In this document: positions 1 through 11,037 of the stretch, in pieces
Position numbering within the stretch: position 1 is the stretch's first letter
Layout: every line of letters begins with the position of its first letter
Assembly (NCBI GenBank): GCA_012269655.1
Contig: JAAXJV010000203.1
Span: 1-11,374, forward strand
DNA: 11,374 nt
Origin: Pseudomonadales bacterium
GTDB lineage: Bacteria > Pseudomonadota > Gammaproteobacteria > Pseudomonadales > Litorivicinaceae
Direction of reading: 5' to 3'
Translations under genes and position numbers: made by a program
The notes under the pieces: model-generated
What the model was told of the DNA's origin: nothing
Database searches by the model: none
What the model saw: the letters and a program-made list of their open reading frames with translations, nothing else

Positions 1-1691
1 GTGATGGTGTGATGGCTCACGCAGCGGATCATGCTGGCATTCAATTTCGGGTGCTAAATGCTCGTAAAGGACCCGCTGTTCGCGCCACCCGAGCCCAAGC
101 AGATCGTGTTTTATATCGAAACTACGTTCGCAACACGCTTGAAAATCAACCCAATCTAACGCTCTTTCAGCAGCCTGTTGATGATTTACTCATAGAGCAA
201 GACCGAGTGGTCGGCATCAAAACAAACATGGGTTTGCAGATTCAGTCCAAAACCGTTGTGCTGACCACTGGCACTTTTTTGGCTGGAGTGATTCATGTGG
301 GCCTTGCCAATACTCAAGCCGGCCGTGCTGGAGACATGCCAGCCAATGCTTTGGCCAAAAGTATTCGTGAAAAAGGATTCCGTGTAGACCGACTAAAAAC
401 GGGTACGCCTGCTCGAATTGATGCCCGTACGGTTGATTTTTCGGTAATGATCGAACAACCCGGTGACACACCTACACCCATTATGTCTTTTATGGGAAAG
501 GCATCAGATCATCCTCAGCAAGTAAGCTGTTTCATTACACAAACCAATGAAAAGACGCATGACATCATTCGGTCTAATCTAGACCGTTCACCCATGTTTG
601 CAGGCGTTATCGAAGGTGTTGGGCCGCGCTACTGCCCATCGATTGAAGACAAAGTTACTCGTTTTGCTGATAAAACCAGTCATCAGATTTTTGTCGAGCC
701 CGAAGGCCTAACGACCCATGAACTGTACCCAAACGGGATCTCTACGAGCTTACCTTTTGATACACAGATTGAGTTGATCCACTCGATTAAAGGGTTTGAG
801 AATGCGCATATCACCCGCCCGGGATATGCCATTGAATACGACTATTTGGATCCGAGAGACCTATATCATTCTTTGGCATCAAAACATTTACACGGGCTTT
901 ACTGCGCCGGTCAGATCAACGGAACGACAGGTTATGAGGAGGCCGCTGCCCAAGGCATGCTGGCCGGAACCAATGCCGCGTTGGAATCCAAAGGGTTAGA
1001 GCCATGGATTTTGGATCGATCAGAAGCCTATCTAGGCGTATTAATCGATGATTTGGTGACCTTGGGCACCAAAGAGCCTTATCGGATGTTCACCTCACGC
1101 GCTGAACATCGATTGTTACTCCGTGAAGACAATGCTGACGTGCGCTTAACACAGAAGGCTCATGAACTTGGTTTAGTGGGTGAAGCGCGCTGGCGAGCAT
1201 TCAACGAAAAACAAGAAGCCGTTCAACGCGAACTCAACCGATTAGAATCGACCTGGGTTCAAGCGGGTTCCGAGCAAGCCAACTGGCTGGCCGATCATTT
1301 GAAGTCACCCTTGACCAAAGAAGCCTCTTTGGCAGATTTGATACGACGTCCCGAGATGGATCGAGCTATTTTGCAAGCAATGCCAGGTGCGATTCAGATC
1401 GATCCGTTGATTGCTCAGCAAACGGAAACGGAATTGAAATATGCCGGTTACATCCAGCGGCAAAGTGCAGAAATAGAAAAGCTCAAGCGAAACGAACAAG
1501 TCACTTTGCCTAGCGACTTGGATTATAAATCGATCAAGGGTCTATCTAACGAAGTTTGCCAAAAGCTCAGCGATGTTCGCCCCGCAACTTTGGCTCAGGC
1601 CAGTCGAATTCAGGGCGTTACACCTGCCGCTGTCAGTTTGTTATTGGTCCATTTGAAAAAGTTGGGCGTTGCAATCAAGGCAGCCAGCTGA
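1..1691 (+). CDS. mnmG: MnmG (GidA), tRNA U34 carboxymethylaminomethyl-modification FAD enzyme, 5'-truncated by window edge
   Basis: MnmG works with the GTPase MnmE in the cytoplasm to install the (carboxymethyl)aminomethyl group at C5 of wobble uridine 34 in tRNAs reading NNA/NNG codons. The reading frame is open to the left edge; the first full codon is at base 3. The visible [16 protein letters not shown] aligns with residues from about 67 of the E. coli protein, so roughly 66 N-terminal residues are missing, including the GxGxxG FAD-binding loop; the in-frame GTG at 9 is internal, not the start. About 562 residues are visible, predicting about 628 in full (E. coli 629). Both family signatures are present: [15 protein letters not shown] (bases about 619-663, with the conserved Cys) and [17 protein letters not shown] (from 906). 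The C-terminal helical part that contacts MnmE is complete, ending [20 protein letters not shown]. The stop overlaps the rsmG start by one base. Identification is secure; only completeness is lacking. Confidence 0.97.
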   Translation, partial: DGVMAHAADHAGIQFRVLNARKGPAVRATRAQADRVLYRNYVRNTLENQPNLTLFQQPVDDLLIEQDRVVGIKTNMGLQIQSKTVVLTTGTFLAGVIHVGLANTQAGRAGDMPANALAKSIREKGFRVDRLKTGTPARIDARTVDFSVMIEQPGDTPTPIMSFMGKASDHPQQVSCFITQTNEKTHDIIRSNLDRSPMFAGVIEGVGPRYCPSIEDKVTRFADKTSHQIFVEPEGLTTHELYPNGISTSLPFDTQIELIHSIKGFENAHITRPGYAIEYDYLDPRDLYHSLASKHLHGLYCAGQINGTTGYEEAAAQGMLAGTNAALESKGLEPWILDRSEAYLGVLIDDLVTLGTKEPYRMFTSRAEHRLLLREDNADVRLTQKAHELGLVGEARWRAFNEKQEAVQRELNRLESTWVQAGSEQANWLADHLKSPLTKEASLADLIRRPEMDRAILQAMPGAIQIDPLIAQQTETELKYAGYIQRQSAEIEKLKRNEQVTLPSDLDYKSIKGLSNEVCQKLSDVRPATLAQASRIQGVTPAAVSLLLVHLKKLGVAIKAAS

Positions 1692-2308
1692 TGGGATTAA
1701 CTCAAGGCTTAGAGCTGCTCGGCTTGAACTTAGATTCGCATCAAGAATCGCAACTCGAAGCACTGTTGGATGGCGTTGAAAAGTGGAATCGAGTGTACAA
1801 CTTGACTCGAATTACCCGCCGGCAGGACATGGTAGTGCTGCACCTGTTGGATTCGCTTGCGCTGGCTGAACACTTAGAGGATACAGCGCTGTTGGATGTG
1901 GGATCTGGAGCCGGTTTCCCAGGCTTACCTTTGGCAATCGCTCGACCCTTTCAAGACATCACCTTGTTGGATAGCGCTCAAAAACGAACTCGCTTTAGTG
2001 TTCAAATGAAAGGCCAGCTGTGCTTAGAAAACTTGAGTGTCGTTAATTCGAGAGTAGAAACTTATCGTCCAGGTGACACCTTTGAGCAGATAACAGCCAG
2101 GGCATTTGCACCACTTCAAGACATGGTGACATGGACTGAACATCTGCTAAGCCCTGGGGGCCGCATCTTGGCGTTGAAGGGACAATACCCAGCGGAGGAG
2201 ATCGCAAAAACCCGTGAAATTTTTCCGCAAGCTCAGGTAGACTCGATCGAATTGGCGGTACCTGGACTAGATGCCGAACGGTTCCTGATAGAAGTAAAAT
2301 TACACTAG
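1691..2308 (+). CDS. rsmG: RsmG (GidB), 16S rRNA m7G527 methyltransferase
   Basis: RsmG transfers a methyl group from S-adenosylmethionine to N7 of G527 in 16S rRNA, in the decoding region of the 30S subunit; in known bacteria its loss gives low-level streptomycin resistance. The 205-residue protein matches the family length (E. coli 207). The Rossmann methyltransferase motif I is DVGSGAGFPGLPL (residues 69-81), followed by the acidic LLDS (92-95), TARAFAP (135-141) and LKGQ (162-165), all typical of RsmG. The N-terminal KWNRVYNLTRI matches the family's KWNxxxNLT motif. The frame stays open upstream to 1556, but that part lies inside mnmG; ATG 1691 gives the family N-terminus, overlaps the mnmG stop as TGATG, and has AAGG about 10 bases upstream, indicating translational coupling. 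parA follows after 8 bases. Confidence 0.96.
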   Translation: MGLTQGLELLGLNLDSHQESQLEALLDGVEKWNRVYNLTRITRRQDMVVLHLLDSLALAEHLEDTALLDVGSGAGFPGLPLAIARPFQDITLLDSAQKRTRFSVQMKGQLCLENLSVVNSRVETYRPGDTFEQITARAFAPLQDMVTWTEHLLSPGGRILALKGQYPAEEIAKTREIFPQAQVDSIELAVPGLDAERFLIEVKLH

Positions 2309-2316
2309 GGTCAACG

Positions 2317-3072
2317 ATGCGAGTCGTAGCGGTTACAAATCAAAAAGGCGGCGTCGGCAAGACCACCACGGCGGTCAACATGGCTGCTGCTTTCGCAGCG
2401 ACAGGTCGAAAAACGTTACTTATTGATCTGGATCCACAAGGAAATGCGACCACGGGATCTGGCATCGATAAAACGGAAATACCTTTTTCCAGTTACGATT
2501 TGCTCACTCACAATGCTCCGCTGGCCAGCTGCGCCCACAAAACGGAAGGTCATTATGACTTGGTAGCGGGCAATGGAGATTTAACGGCTGCCGAAATCGA
2601 ATTGTTGTCGACGGATAATCGTCAAACCCAGCTAAAACAAGCGTTAGACGGCAATCCGTATGACATCATCGTGATTGATTGTCCGCCCTCACTGAACATG
2701 TTGACCGTCAATGCCTTGGTCGCGGCTCAAGGAATCGTAATCCCAGTTCAATGTGAATTTTACGCATTGGAAGGTCTGGCCAGTTTGTTGGAAACCATCG
2801 AGGCGGTTCGGGAAGGCTTTAATCCAACCTTGGAAATCGACGGTGTGCTTCGCACCATGTACGACCCACGTAGTGCGTTAACCGCCGAGGTTAGCCGTCA
2901 AATTCGAGAGTATTTTAAGTCAAAGATGTTCTCGACCGTAATTCCACGCAATGTTCGATTAGCCGAAGCGCCAAGCCATGGCCAGTCGGTGATTCATTAC
3001 GACCGCCGTAGCCGTGGCGCAATTTCATATTTGGCTTTCGCCGGAGAGTACTTTAGGAAGGTGGCTGCATGA
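2317..3072 (+). CDS. parA: ParA/Soj chromosome-partitioning ATPase
   Basis: ParA is a deviant-Walker ATPase that binds DNA nonspecifically as an ATP dimer on the nucleoid and, with ParB-parS complexes, moves origins apart. The 251-residue protein has no N-terminal helix-turn-helix domain, which marks it as the short chromosomal Soj type rather than a P1-type plasmid ParA. The deviant Walker A is KGGVGKTT at residues 10-17, with signature Lys10 and Lys15. Walker A' is LLIDLDPQGN (34-43) and Walker B is DIIVIDCPPS (116-125). The C-terminal RNVRLAEAPSHGQSV block is characteristic of Soj. ATG 2317 has AGGG 6 bases upstream, partly within the rsmG stop region. The stop overlaps parB in an ATGA, so the two are probably translated in a coupled way. 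Confidence 0.96.
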   Translation: MRVVAVTNQKGGVGKTTTAVNMAAAFAATGRKTLLIDLDPQGNATTGSGIDKTEIPFSSYDLLTHNAPLASCAHKTEGHYDLVAGNGDLTAAEIELLSTDNRQTQLKQALDGNPYDIIVIDCPPSLNMLTVNALVAAQGIVIPVQCEFYALEGLASLLETIEAVREGFNPTLEIDGVLRTMYDPRSALTAEVSRQIREYFKSKMFSTVIPRNVRLAEAPSHGQSVIHYDRRSRGAISYLAFAGEYFRKVAA

Positions 3073-3929
3073 CGCCGAAAAAAGGAGCGCTTGGGCGCAA
3101 CATACTGTTGGACACGCTTGGCAAATCCAAGCCCGAAGCCTCGGTTTCTGAACCTAAAGATGGGATTGTCCTAGTCGGTATCCACCAGGTCGACCGAAGC
3201 CCATGGCAACCTCGCAGCCAATTTGAACCAGAGCCGTTACAAGATTTGGCCAATTCAATCCGTCAACATGGACTGATGCAGCCTCTGGTTGTTCGCGAGG
3301 TGAATCAACGTTACGAACTGATCGCCGGTGAACGTCGGTGGCGTGCCGCGCAAATTGCAGATTTGAAGCAAGTTCCGGCTGTGGTGCAGACAGTAGACGA
3401 TCGGACTGCCGCCACCTTGGCATTGGTAGAAAACTTACAGCGCGAAGATCTAAACGCATTAGAGCAAGGCCAAGCACTGATTAAACTGCGCGATGAATTT
3501 TCACTTGATCAAACCCAATTGTCGGACCTGGTGGGTCTATCTCGTTCTCAAGTATCTAATTTGATGCGGTTGGACTCGCTGGATCATCAAGTCAAAGACT
3601 TGGTGCATGATGGCAGCCTGGACATGGGTCATGCCCGCGCCTTGCTAGCTGCGCCGGCTCCACGTCAAAGAGCCTTAGCCAGTAAGGTCGTCGCGTTGGG
3701 TTTAAACGTCCGTCAGACAGAAACTCTGGTGGCAAATGAATCGAAAGCGAAACCCGCGCCGGCTCAACCCGATGCCGACGTGCTGGCTTTGACGCAAAGG
3801 ATTTCAGAACAACTGGGTGCTCAGGTCGAGATTCGAGCGAATAAAAAGGGTCGCGGACAGATCCAAATTCGTTACAACACGCTCGATGAATTCCAAGGTT
3901 TGCTTAAAAAGTTAGGGCTCGAGTCGTAA
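3069..3929 (+). CDS. parB: ParB/Spo0J centromere-binding CTPase
   Basis: ParB binds parS sites near the origin, loads onto DNA as a CTP-dependent sliding clamp and stimulates ParA ATPase. The 286-residue protein has the family layout. A short basic N-terminal tail with KKGALGRNILLDTLG (4-18) resembles the LGRGL-type ParA-stimulating peptide. The N-terminal CTP-binding domain carries PWQPR (45-49), GERRWRAA (87-94) and ENLQREDLNALEQ (121-133). The helix-turn-helix is around 138-158 (QLSDLVGLSRSQVSNLMRL). A linker rich in Ala, Pro and Lys lies at about 215-235, followed by a C-terminal dimerisation domain. The start at 3069 is supported by AGGAAGG at 3055-3061 and by the ATGA overlap with parA. 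No parS-like 16-mer palindrome was found in the window, so the binding sites must lie outside it. No terminator follows. Confidence 0.96.
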   Translation: MTPKKGALGRNILLDTLGKSKPEASVSEPKDGIVLVGIHQVDRSPWQPRSQFEPEPLQDLANSIRQHGLMQPLVVREVNQRYELIAGERRWRAAQIADLKQVPAVVQTVDDRTAATLALVENLQREDLNALEQGQALIKLRDEFSLDQTQLSDLVGLSRSQVSNLMRLDSLDHQVKDLVHDGSLDMGHARALLAAPAPRQRALASKVVALGLNVRQTETLVANESKAKPAPAQPDADVLALTQRISEQLGAQVEIRANKKGRGQIQIRYNTLDEFQGLLKKLGLES

Positions 3930-3957
3930 CTACGCCAAAAGTATCTCTTAGAACCGA

Positions 3958-3986
3958 TTGATAGATTAATGGCATGTCCTTATAAT
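3958..3986 (+). promoter_or_regulatory. Sigma70 promoter of the atp operon
   Basis: The -35 hexamer TTGATA (3958-3963, 5 of 6 to TTGACA) and a perfect -10 TATAAT (3981-3986) are separated by exactly 17 bp. Transcription is predicted to begin about 3993-3994, giving an untranslated leader of about 25 bases before the atpI start at 4019. It lies in the only sizeable gap between parB and the ATP synthase genes, where an atp operon promoter is expected. No operator-like palindrome was noticed around it. Confidence 0.85.
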
Positions 3987-4018
3987 CTTCCGCGCTAAAA
4001 TGTGTCTGGAGTTCGTGC

Positions 4019-4396
4019 ATGTCTGCCATTTTCACCGTGACTGCACTGCCATTTGGACTTCTGATCGTGATCACGGGGATTGTTGGAATTCTGGGATCAG
4101 CCGATAGCGCGATATCGGCATTGTTCGGCGGGTTGGCAGTGGTATTGCCGACGGTCGTGTTCACTGGATTGGCTTTTCGTCATGCAGGGGCGCGCAACGC
4201 AAGGAGCATAGTGCGTTCATTCTACTTAGGTGAATCACTGAAATTGGTTTTAACCGCGGGCCTGTTGGTCTGTGTGTTTGTTTGGGTAGACCCTTTGGTG
4301 CCCGGCGCAGTGTTCAGCAGTTTTATTGCTATGCAACTCGCCTGTGGTATCGCGGCTACTCGACTGAAAAAAGCTTTACCAAATCGGAGACAATAA
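4019..4396 (+). CDS. atpI: AtpI, ATP synthase accessory membrane protein (subunit I)
   Basis: AtpI is a small inner-membrane protein that is not part of the finished enzyme; in studied bacteria it helps c-ring assembly or stability. The 125 residues (E. coli AtpI 126) form about four hydrophobic segments, roughly at 6-25, 31-52, 75-91 and 94-115. Family features are SAISALFGGLAVVLPTVVF (31-49) in the first half and FYLGESLKLVLTAGLL (68-83) in the second, plus a basic C-terminus RLKKALPNRRQ. The start ATG 4019 has GGAG (4008-4011) seven bases upstream. The gene directly abuts atpB (TAA then ATG with no gap). Its looser codon choice (CGA, TTG) resembles the mnmG-parB genes more than the structural atp genes, as expected for a protein needed in small amounts. 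Sequence conservation in this family is weak, so position supports the call strongly. Confidence 0.92.
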   Translation: MSAIFTVTALPFGLLIVITGIVGILGSADSAISALFGGLAVVLPTVVFTGLAFRHAGARNARSIVRSFYLGESLKLVLTAGLLVCVFVWVDPLVPGAVFSSFIAMQLACGIAATRLKKALPNRRQ

Positions 4397-5581
<1,185 letters not shown>

Positions 5582-5583
5582 TC

Positions 5584-5596
5584 GAAGCTTTGCTTC
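5584..5596 (+). other. Small hairpin after the atpE stop
   Basis: GAAGC (5584-5588) and GCTTC (5592-5596) form a perfect five-pair stem with a TTT loop, starting three bases after the atpE stop codon. No T-run follows, so it is not an intrinsic terminator. It could slow 3' decay of the atpE part of the message or be chance; five pairs is marginal. Confidence 0.3.
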
Positions 5597-5630
5597 ATAC
5601 AAACCCACCAACTAACGCGAGGAAGCGATT

Positions 5631-6101
5631 GTGAATCTGAATTTGACCCTAGTCGGGCAGCTGATCTCCTTCGCCATCTTTGTGTGGTTCTGCATGAAGT
5701 TTGTTTGGCCGCCAGTTATGGCAGCGCTGAACGAGCGTCAAGAGAAAATCGCACAAGGTTTGGCTGATGCAGATAAAGCAGCCAAAGAATTGGACGTCGC
5801 TCAGGCTAAAATCGAAGAGCAAGTGCGTGAAGCGAAAGAAGAAGCTTCTCGCATTTTAGAGCAGGCTCGTAAGCAAGCCGCTCAAACCGTCGAAGACGCA
5901 CAGGCTAAAGCCCGTGCTGAAGGCGAAAAGCTCATCGAACAAGCTAAAGCGGACATTGACCAAGAAGTTAACGCAGCGCGTGAAGCGCTACGTGGCCAAG
6001 TCAGCGCATTGGCGGTGACGGGTGCCAGCAAAATCTTGGGCAAGGCCGTAGACGCACAAGCTCACGCTGAGTTGATTGATCAACTGGCCAAAGAGCTATA
6101 A
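5631..6101 (+). CDS. atpF: ATP synthase Fo subunit b
   Basis: Subunit b dimerises into the peripheral stalk linking subunit a to delta and F1. The 156 residues equal the E. coli length. The N-terminal membrane helix spans about 5-27 ([20 protein letters not shown]), followed by the conserved [13 protein letters not shown] (25-37). A long charged Ala/Glu/Lys/Gln-rich coiled coil runs from about 35 to 122, and the C-terminal delta-binding part includes [13 protein letters not shown]. The start codon is GTG, as in E. coli atpF. It is supported by GAGGAAG (5619-5625) five bases upstream and by the conserved [11 protein letters not shown]-terminus. The b-type proteins of phototrophs and some others come as b/b' pairs; only one b gene is present here, so it should form a homodimer. 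Confidence 0.97.
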   Translation: MNLNLTLVGQLISFAIFVWFCMKFVWPPVMAALNERQEKIAQGLADADKAAKELDVAQAKIEEQVREAKEEASRILEQARKQAAQTVEDAQAKARAEGEKLIEQAKADIDQEVNAAREALRGQVSALAVTGASKILGKAVDAQAHAELIDQLAKEL

Positions 6102-6113
6102 GGAGAGGACGAG

Positions 6114-6650
6114 ATGGCGGAACTATCCACACTTGCTCGTCCTTACGCCAAAGCGGCGTTTGCGAGTGCTCAACAAGCCGGAAACCTGGCTCAGTGGAGC
6201 GATCTGTTGGCATTTGCCGCACAGGTTGCGAGTGACTCCGAAGGCCGCCGCGCACTTGCGCACCCCACACTGACTCATGAACAAAAGGCCGCTTGGTTGA
6301 ACGAGCTGGCAGGCGAGCACGCATTTGATGCGGGTAAGCACTTTGTTCAAGTACTGGCTGAAAACGGCCGTCTAGAGTTACTCCCAGAAGTCAGCGCACA
6401 GTTTGAAATTTTGCGTTTGCAACTGGAAAGCTCTGCCATTGCCTATGTTGAATCTGCAATGGAAATGACCGAGGCGCAACAAGCGACCTTGAGTGAGGCG
6501 CTGGCGCGCCACTTGAACAAGCAGGTGAGTCTAGAGGTTAGCGTTAACGCTGATCTTGTCGGGGGTGTTGTCATCCGCGCTGACGACCTAGTAATTGACG
6601 GCTCTGTAAGCGGCAAGCTCGCGAAGCTAGCCGAGCAGCTGAAGCCCTAA
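6114..6650 (+). CDS. atpH: ATP synthase F1 subunit delta
   Basis: Delta sits on top of F1 and ties the alpha subunit N-termini to the b dimer, completing the stator. The 178 residues match the family (E. coli 177). The N-terminal family motif LARPYAKAAFASAQ (7-20) begins the helical domain that binds alpha. The C-terminal DLVGGVVIRADDLVIDGSVSGKL (about 147-169) is the conserved b-contacting end. The Shine-Dalgarno AAGGAG (6100-6105) overlaps the atpF stop and lies eight bases before ATG 6114, consistent with coupled translation. An 18-base gap leads to atpA. Confidence 0.97.
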   Translation: MAELSTLARPYAKAAFASAQQAGNLAQWSDLLAFAAQVASDSEGRRALAHPTLTHEQKAAWLNELAGEHAFDAGKHFVQVLAENGRLELLPEVSAQFEILRLQLESSAIAYVESAMEMTEAQQATLSEALARHLNKQVSLEVSVNADLVGGVVIRADDLVIDGSVSGKLAKLAEQLKP

Positions 6651-6668
6651 GAGAGGCTGAGGAATAGC

Positions 6669-8213
6669 ATGCAACAACTTAATCCAAGCGAAATCAGTGA
6701 TCTGATTAAATCGCGCATCGAAAACCTCGATGTTAAAAGCGAAGCGCAAAACCAAGGCACGATTGTTTCTGTGTCTGACGGTATTGTGCGTATTCACGGT
6801 CTAAACGACGTGATGTTCGGCGAGATGGTCGAATTCGAAGGCGGACAGTTCGGTCTGGCTTTGAACCTCGAGCGTGACTCTGTCGGCGCCGTAGTTTTGG
6901 GTGACTACCAAGGTTTGGCGGAAGGCCAAACTGCGAAGTGCACCGGCCGTATTCTTGAAGTTCCCACTGGCGAAGCCATGATGGGTCGCGTTGTAGACGC
7001 TCTGGGCGCTCCGATTGACGGAAAAGGCCCGATCGAAGCGCAAGCCAGTGCACCGGTTGAAAAGGTAGCACCCGGCGTAATCGCGCGTCAGTCGGTAGAC
7101 GAGCCTCTGCAGACAGGTATTAAGGCGATTGACGCCATGGTACCGGTTGGACGTGGCCAGCGTGAGCTGATCATTGGTGACCGTCAGACGGGTAAAACCG
7201 CTGTCGCCATCGACGCCATCATTAACCAGAAAGGCACCGGCGTTAAATGTATCTACGTCGCGATTGGCCAGAAGCAGTCTTCTATTGCCGCCGTTGTGCG
7301 CAAGCTAGAAGAGCACGGTGCGATGGATCACACCATCATCGTTGCGGCAGGCGCGGCTGACTCGGCTGCGATGCAGTTCTTGGCACCCTTCTCAGGTTGT
7401 TCAATGGGCGAATACTTCCGCGACAAAGGCGAAGACGCTTTGATCGTATACGATGACCTGTCAAAGCAGGCCGTTGCATACCGTCAGATCTCGCTGCTGT
7501 TGAAGCGCCCCCCGGGACGTGAAGCCTATCCTGGTGACGTTTTCTACTTGCACTCACGCCTGCTAGAGCGTGCGGCTCGTGTAAACGCCGACTACGTAGA
7601 AAAAATGACCGACGGTGCTGTTAAAGGCCAGACCGGTTCATTGACTGCACTGCCGATCATCGAAACCCAAGCGGGTGACGTATCTGCATTCGTACCGACC
7701 AACGTAATTTCTATTACCGACGGTCAGATCTTCTTGGAAACGAACCTGTTTAACTCAGGTATCCGTCCTGCGATTAACGCGGGTCTGTCAGTTTCACGAG
7801 TCGGTGGTGCGGCGCAGACTAAAGCGGTTAAGAAGCTGGGTGGCGGTGTACGTCTGGCCCTGGCTCAGTACCGTGAACTGGCGGCTTTCGCTCAGTTCGC
7901 CTCTGACCTTGACGACGCAACGCGTAAGCAGCTCGAGCACGGTCAGCGCGTCACAGAGCTGATGAAGCAGAAGCAGTACTCGCCCTTGAGTGTTGGTGAT
8001 ATGGCAATGACTCTGTTTGTTGCGAACGAAGGCCACTTGGACGACGTTCCTGCAGACAAGGTTGTAGCGTTTGAAGAAGCTCTGATTGAGTACTTCCGCG
8101 CGAATGCTGCCGACCTAAAGGCCAAGATCGACGAATCAGGTGCCTACAGCGATGACATCGCCAAGGAACTTGAAACCGTGGTCACCAACTTCAAGTCGTC
8201 ACAGACTTGGTAA
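6669..8213 (+). CDS. atpA: ATP synthase F1 subunit alpha
   Basis: Alpha alternates with beta in the F1 hexamer, carries the non-catalytic nucleotide sites and supplies the arginine finger to the catalytic sites. The 514 residues match E. coli (513). The N-terminal beta-barrel domain (about 25-95) precedes the nucleotide-binding domain with P-loop GDRQTGKTA (170-178, K176) and Walker B ALIVYDD (257-263). The family signature [14 protein letters not shown] (367-380) contains R377, equivalent to E. coli alpha R376. The C-terminal helical domain is complete and ends in Trp. The start ATG 6669 is preceded by GAGG (6659-6662) six bases away. Codon use is strongly biased to CGT/CGC, CTG and similar codons, as expected for a highly expressed gene. 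A marked hairpin follows the stop. Confidence 0.98.
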   Translation: MQQLNPSEISDLIKSRIENLDVKSEAQNQGTIVSVSDGIVRIHGLNDVMFGEMVEFEGGQFGLALNLERDSVGAVVLGDYQGLAEGQTAKCTGRILEVPTGEAMMGRVVDALGAPIDGKGPIEAQASAPVEKVAPGVIARQSVDEPLQTGIKAIDAMVPVGRGQRELIIGDRQTGKTAVAIDAIINQKGTGVKCIYVAIGQKQSSIAAVVRKLEEHGAMDHTIIVAAGAADSAAMQFLAPFSGCSMGEYFRDKGEDALIVYDDLSKQAVAYRQISLLLKRPPGREAYPGDVFYLHSRLLERAARVNADYVEKMTDGAVKGQTGSLTALPIIETQAGDVSAFVPTNVISITDGQIFLETNLFNSGIRPAINAGLSVSRVGGAAQTKAVKKLGGGVRLALAQYRELAAFAQFASDLDDATRKQLEHGQRVTELMKQKQYSPLSVGDMAMTLFVANEGHLDDVPADKVVAFEEALIEYFRANAADLKAKIDESGAYSDDIAKELETVVTNFKSSQTW

Positions 8214-8216
8214 TTC

Positions 8217-8247
8217 GTAAGTGGGCCGGGTCTAACTTGGCCCACTT
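8217..8247 (+). other. Intercistronic hairpin between atpA and atpG
   Basis: AAGTGGGCC (8219-8227) and GGCCCACTT (8239-8247) are perfect nine-base inverted repeats. Two G-U pairs and one G-C pair can extend the stem inward to 12 pairs with a five-base loop (TCTAA, 8231-8235). There is no T-run after it, so it is not a standard intrinsic terminator. The atpG Shine-Dalgarno GGGAG (8249-8253) begins two bases after the stem. The structure itself is read directly from the sequence. A role in mRNA processing, stability or setting alpha versus gamma expression is inference. Confidence 0.7.
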
Positions 8248-8262
8248 CGGGAGCTGGTAAAA

Positions 8263-10529
<2,267 letters not shown>

Positions 10530-10532
<3 letters not shown>

Positions 10533-10539
10533 AGGAGGT
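10530..10539 (+). promoter_or_regulatory. Near-perfect Shine-Dalgarno of atpC
   Basis: TAAAGGAGGT overlaps the atpD stop codon and lies five bases before ATG 10545. Its AAGGAGGT part matches almost the full anti-Shine-Dalgarno end of 16S rRNA, making it the strongest ribosome site in the window. It fixes the atpC start and couples it to the end of beta translation, although epsilon is needed at only one copy per enzyme. Confidence 0.75.
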
Positions 10540-10544
10540 CTACC

Positions 10545-10967
10545 ATGGCGAAGACTATGCAATGTAACGTCGTCAGCGCCGAGGAATCGATCTTCGAGGG
10601 CTCGGTAAGCATGCTGATTGCAGCAGGCACCGAAGGTGACCTGGGGATTACCCCCGGTCACGCGCCCCTGATTACCGGTCTTCAGCCCGGTCCGGTCCGT
10701 GTAGTGATGGAAAACGGCGAGGAAGACGTGTTTTACGTCTCTGGCGGTTATCTAGAAGTGGTCCCCAGTGCAGTGACTGTACTGGCGGATACCGCACTGC
10801 GCGCCCATGACCTGGACGAAGCAGCCGCTCTGGAAGCTCAAGAGCGTGTCCGTAAGGAGATGGCAGAGCAATCTGCTGAATTCGACTACGGCCGTGCGCA
10901 AATGGAGCTGGCGGAAGCCGCCGGCCGCTTGCGTGTGCTGCAGCAGCTCAAACGCCGCTCTCGTTAA
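10545..10967 (+). CDS. atpC: ATP synthase F1 subunit epsilon
   Basis: Epsilon binds gamma and the c-ring and inhibits ATP hydrolysis when its C-terminal helices extend into F1. The 140 residues match E. coli (139). The N-terminal beta-sandwich domain (about 1-85) includes VSAEESIFEGSV (10-21), the conserved GDLGITPGHAPLITGLQPG (32-50) and VFYVSGGYLEV (62-72). The C-terminal helical hairpin follows (about 90-138), ending AEAAGRLRVLQQLKRRSR with a basic tail. Both domains are present, so the inhibitory C-terminal arm is not truncated. The ATG follows a near-perfect Shine-Dalgarno; a second in-frame ATG four codons on is less well placed. It is the last gene of the operon, 17 bases before the terminator. 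Confidence 0.97.
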   Translation: MAKTMQCNVVSAEESIFEGSVSMLIAAGTEGDLGITPGHAPLITGLQPGPVRVVMENGEEDVFYVSGGYLEVVPSAVTVLADTALRAHDLDEAAALEAQERVRKEMAEQSAEFDYGRAQMELAEAAGRLRVLQQLKRRSR

Positions 10968-10984
10968 TCGAGCAGTGTGTGTAT

Positions 10985-11010
10985 AAGGCGTCCTTAGGGG
11001 CGCCTTTTTT
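10985..11010 (+). terminator. Intrinsic terminator of the atp operon
   Basis: AAGGCG (10985-10990) pairs with CGCCTT (11001-11006), and TCC with GGG (10991-10993 with 10998-11000, one G-U pair) extends the stem to nine pairs around a TTAG loop (10994-10997). A run of six T (11005-11010) overlaps the end of the stem, followed by ATT. This is a standard Rho-independent terminator on the + strand, 17 bases after the atpC stop. Confidence 0.9.
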
Positions 11011-11024
11011 ATTGCAGGATTGGT

Positions 11025-11030
11025 TAATAT
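11025..11030 (+). promoter_or_regulatory. Possible -10 element for a leaderless DUF1905 transcript
   Basis: TAATAT (4 of 6 to TATAAT) ends seven bases before the preferred ATG 11038, which would place transcription start at or next to the A of the start codon. No Shine-Dalgarno is correctly spaced from this ATG, which fits a leaderless message. No convincing -35 hexamer is visible at 16-18 bp upstream, so this is only a suggestion. Confidence 0.2.
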
Positions 11031-11037
11031 CCACGGA

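Noticed and set aside
9..14. GTG/ATG near the left edge as the true start of mnmG
   Set aside because: The frame is open to the edge and the residues before it align with the internal part of MnmG; the FAD-binding N-terminus is simply outside the window.
1556..1690. In-frame upstream extension of rsmG (45 extra residues)
   Set aside because: It lies entirely within mnmG, does not resemble RsmG N-termini, and the ATG at 1691 gives the normal family length and a TGATG overlap.
3911..3930. GTTA...TAAC repeat around the parB stop as a terminator
   Set aside because: Only four pairs match at the ends, the interior does not pair, and no T-run follows.
3999..4106. Small ORF (about 35 codons) starting at ATG 3999 and overlapping the atpI start
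   Set aside because: No Shine-Dalgarno, different frame from atpI, and no conserved-looking content; GGAG at 4008-4011 serves ATG 4019.
6123..6131. DnaA-box-like CTATCCACA
   Set aside because: A single 8-of-9 match inside the atpH coding sequence, with no cluster or AT-rich unwinding region; not an origin.
6733..7071. 112-codon - strand open frame inside atpA
   Set aside because: Shadow of the strongly biased codons of atpA; the composition (many Arg, Ser, Gln) does not resemble any family I know and there is no promoter or ribosome site.
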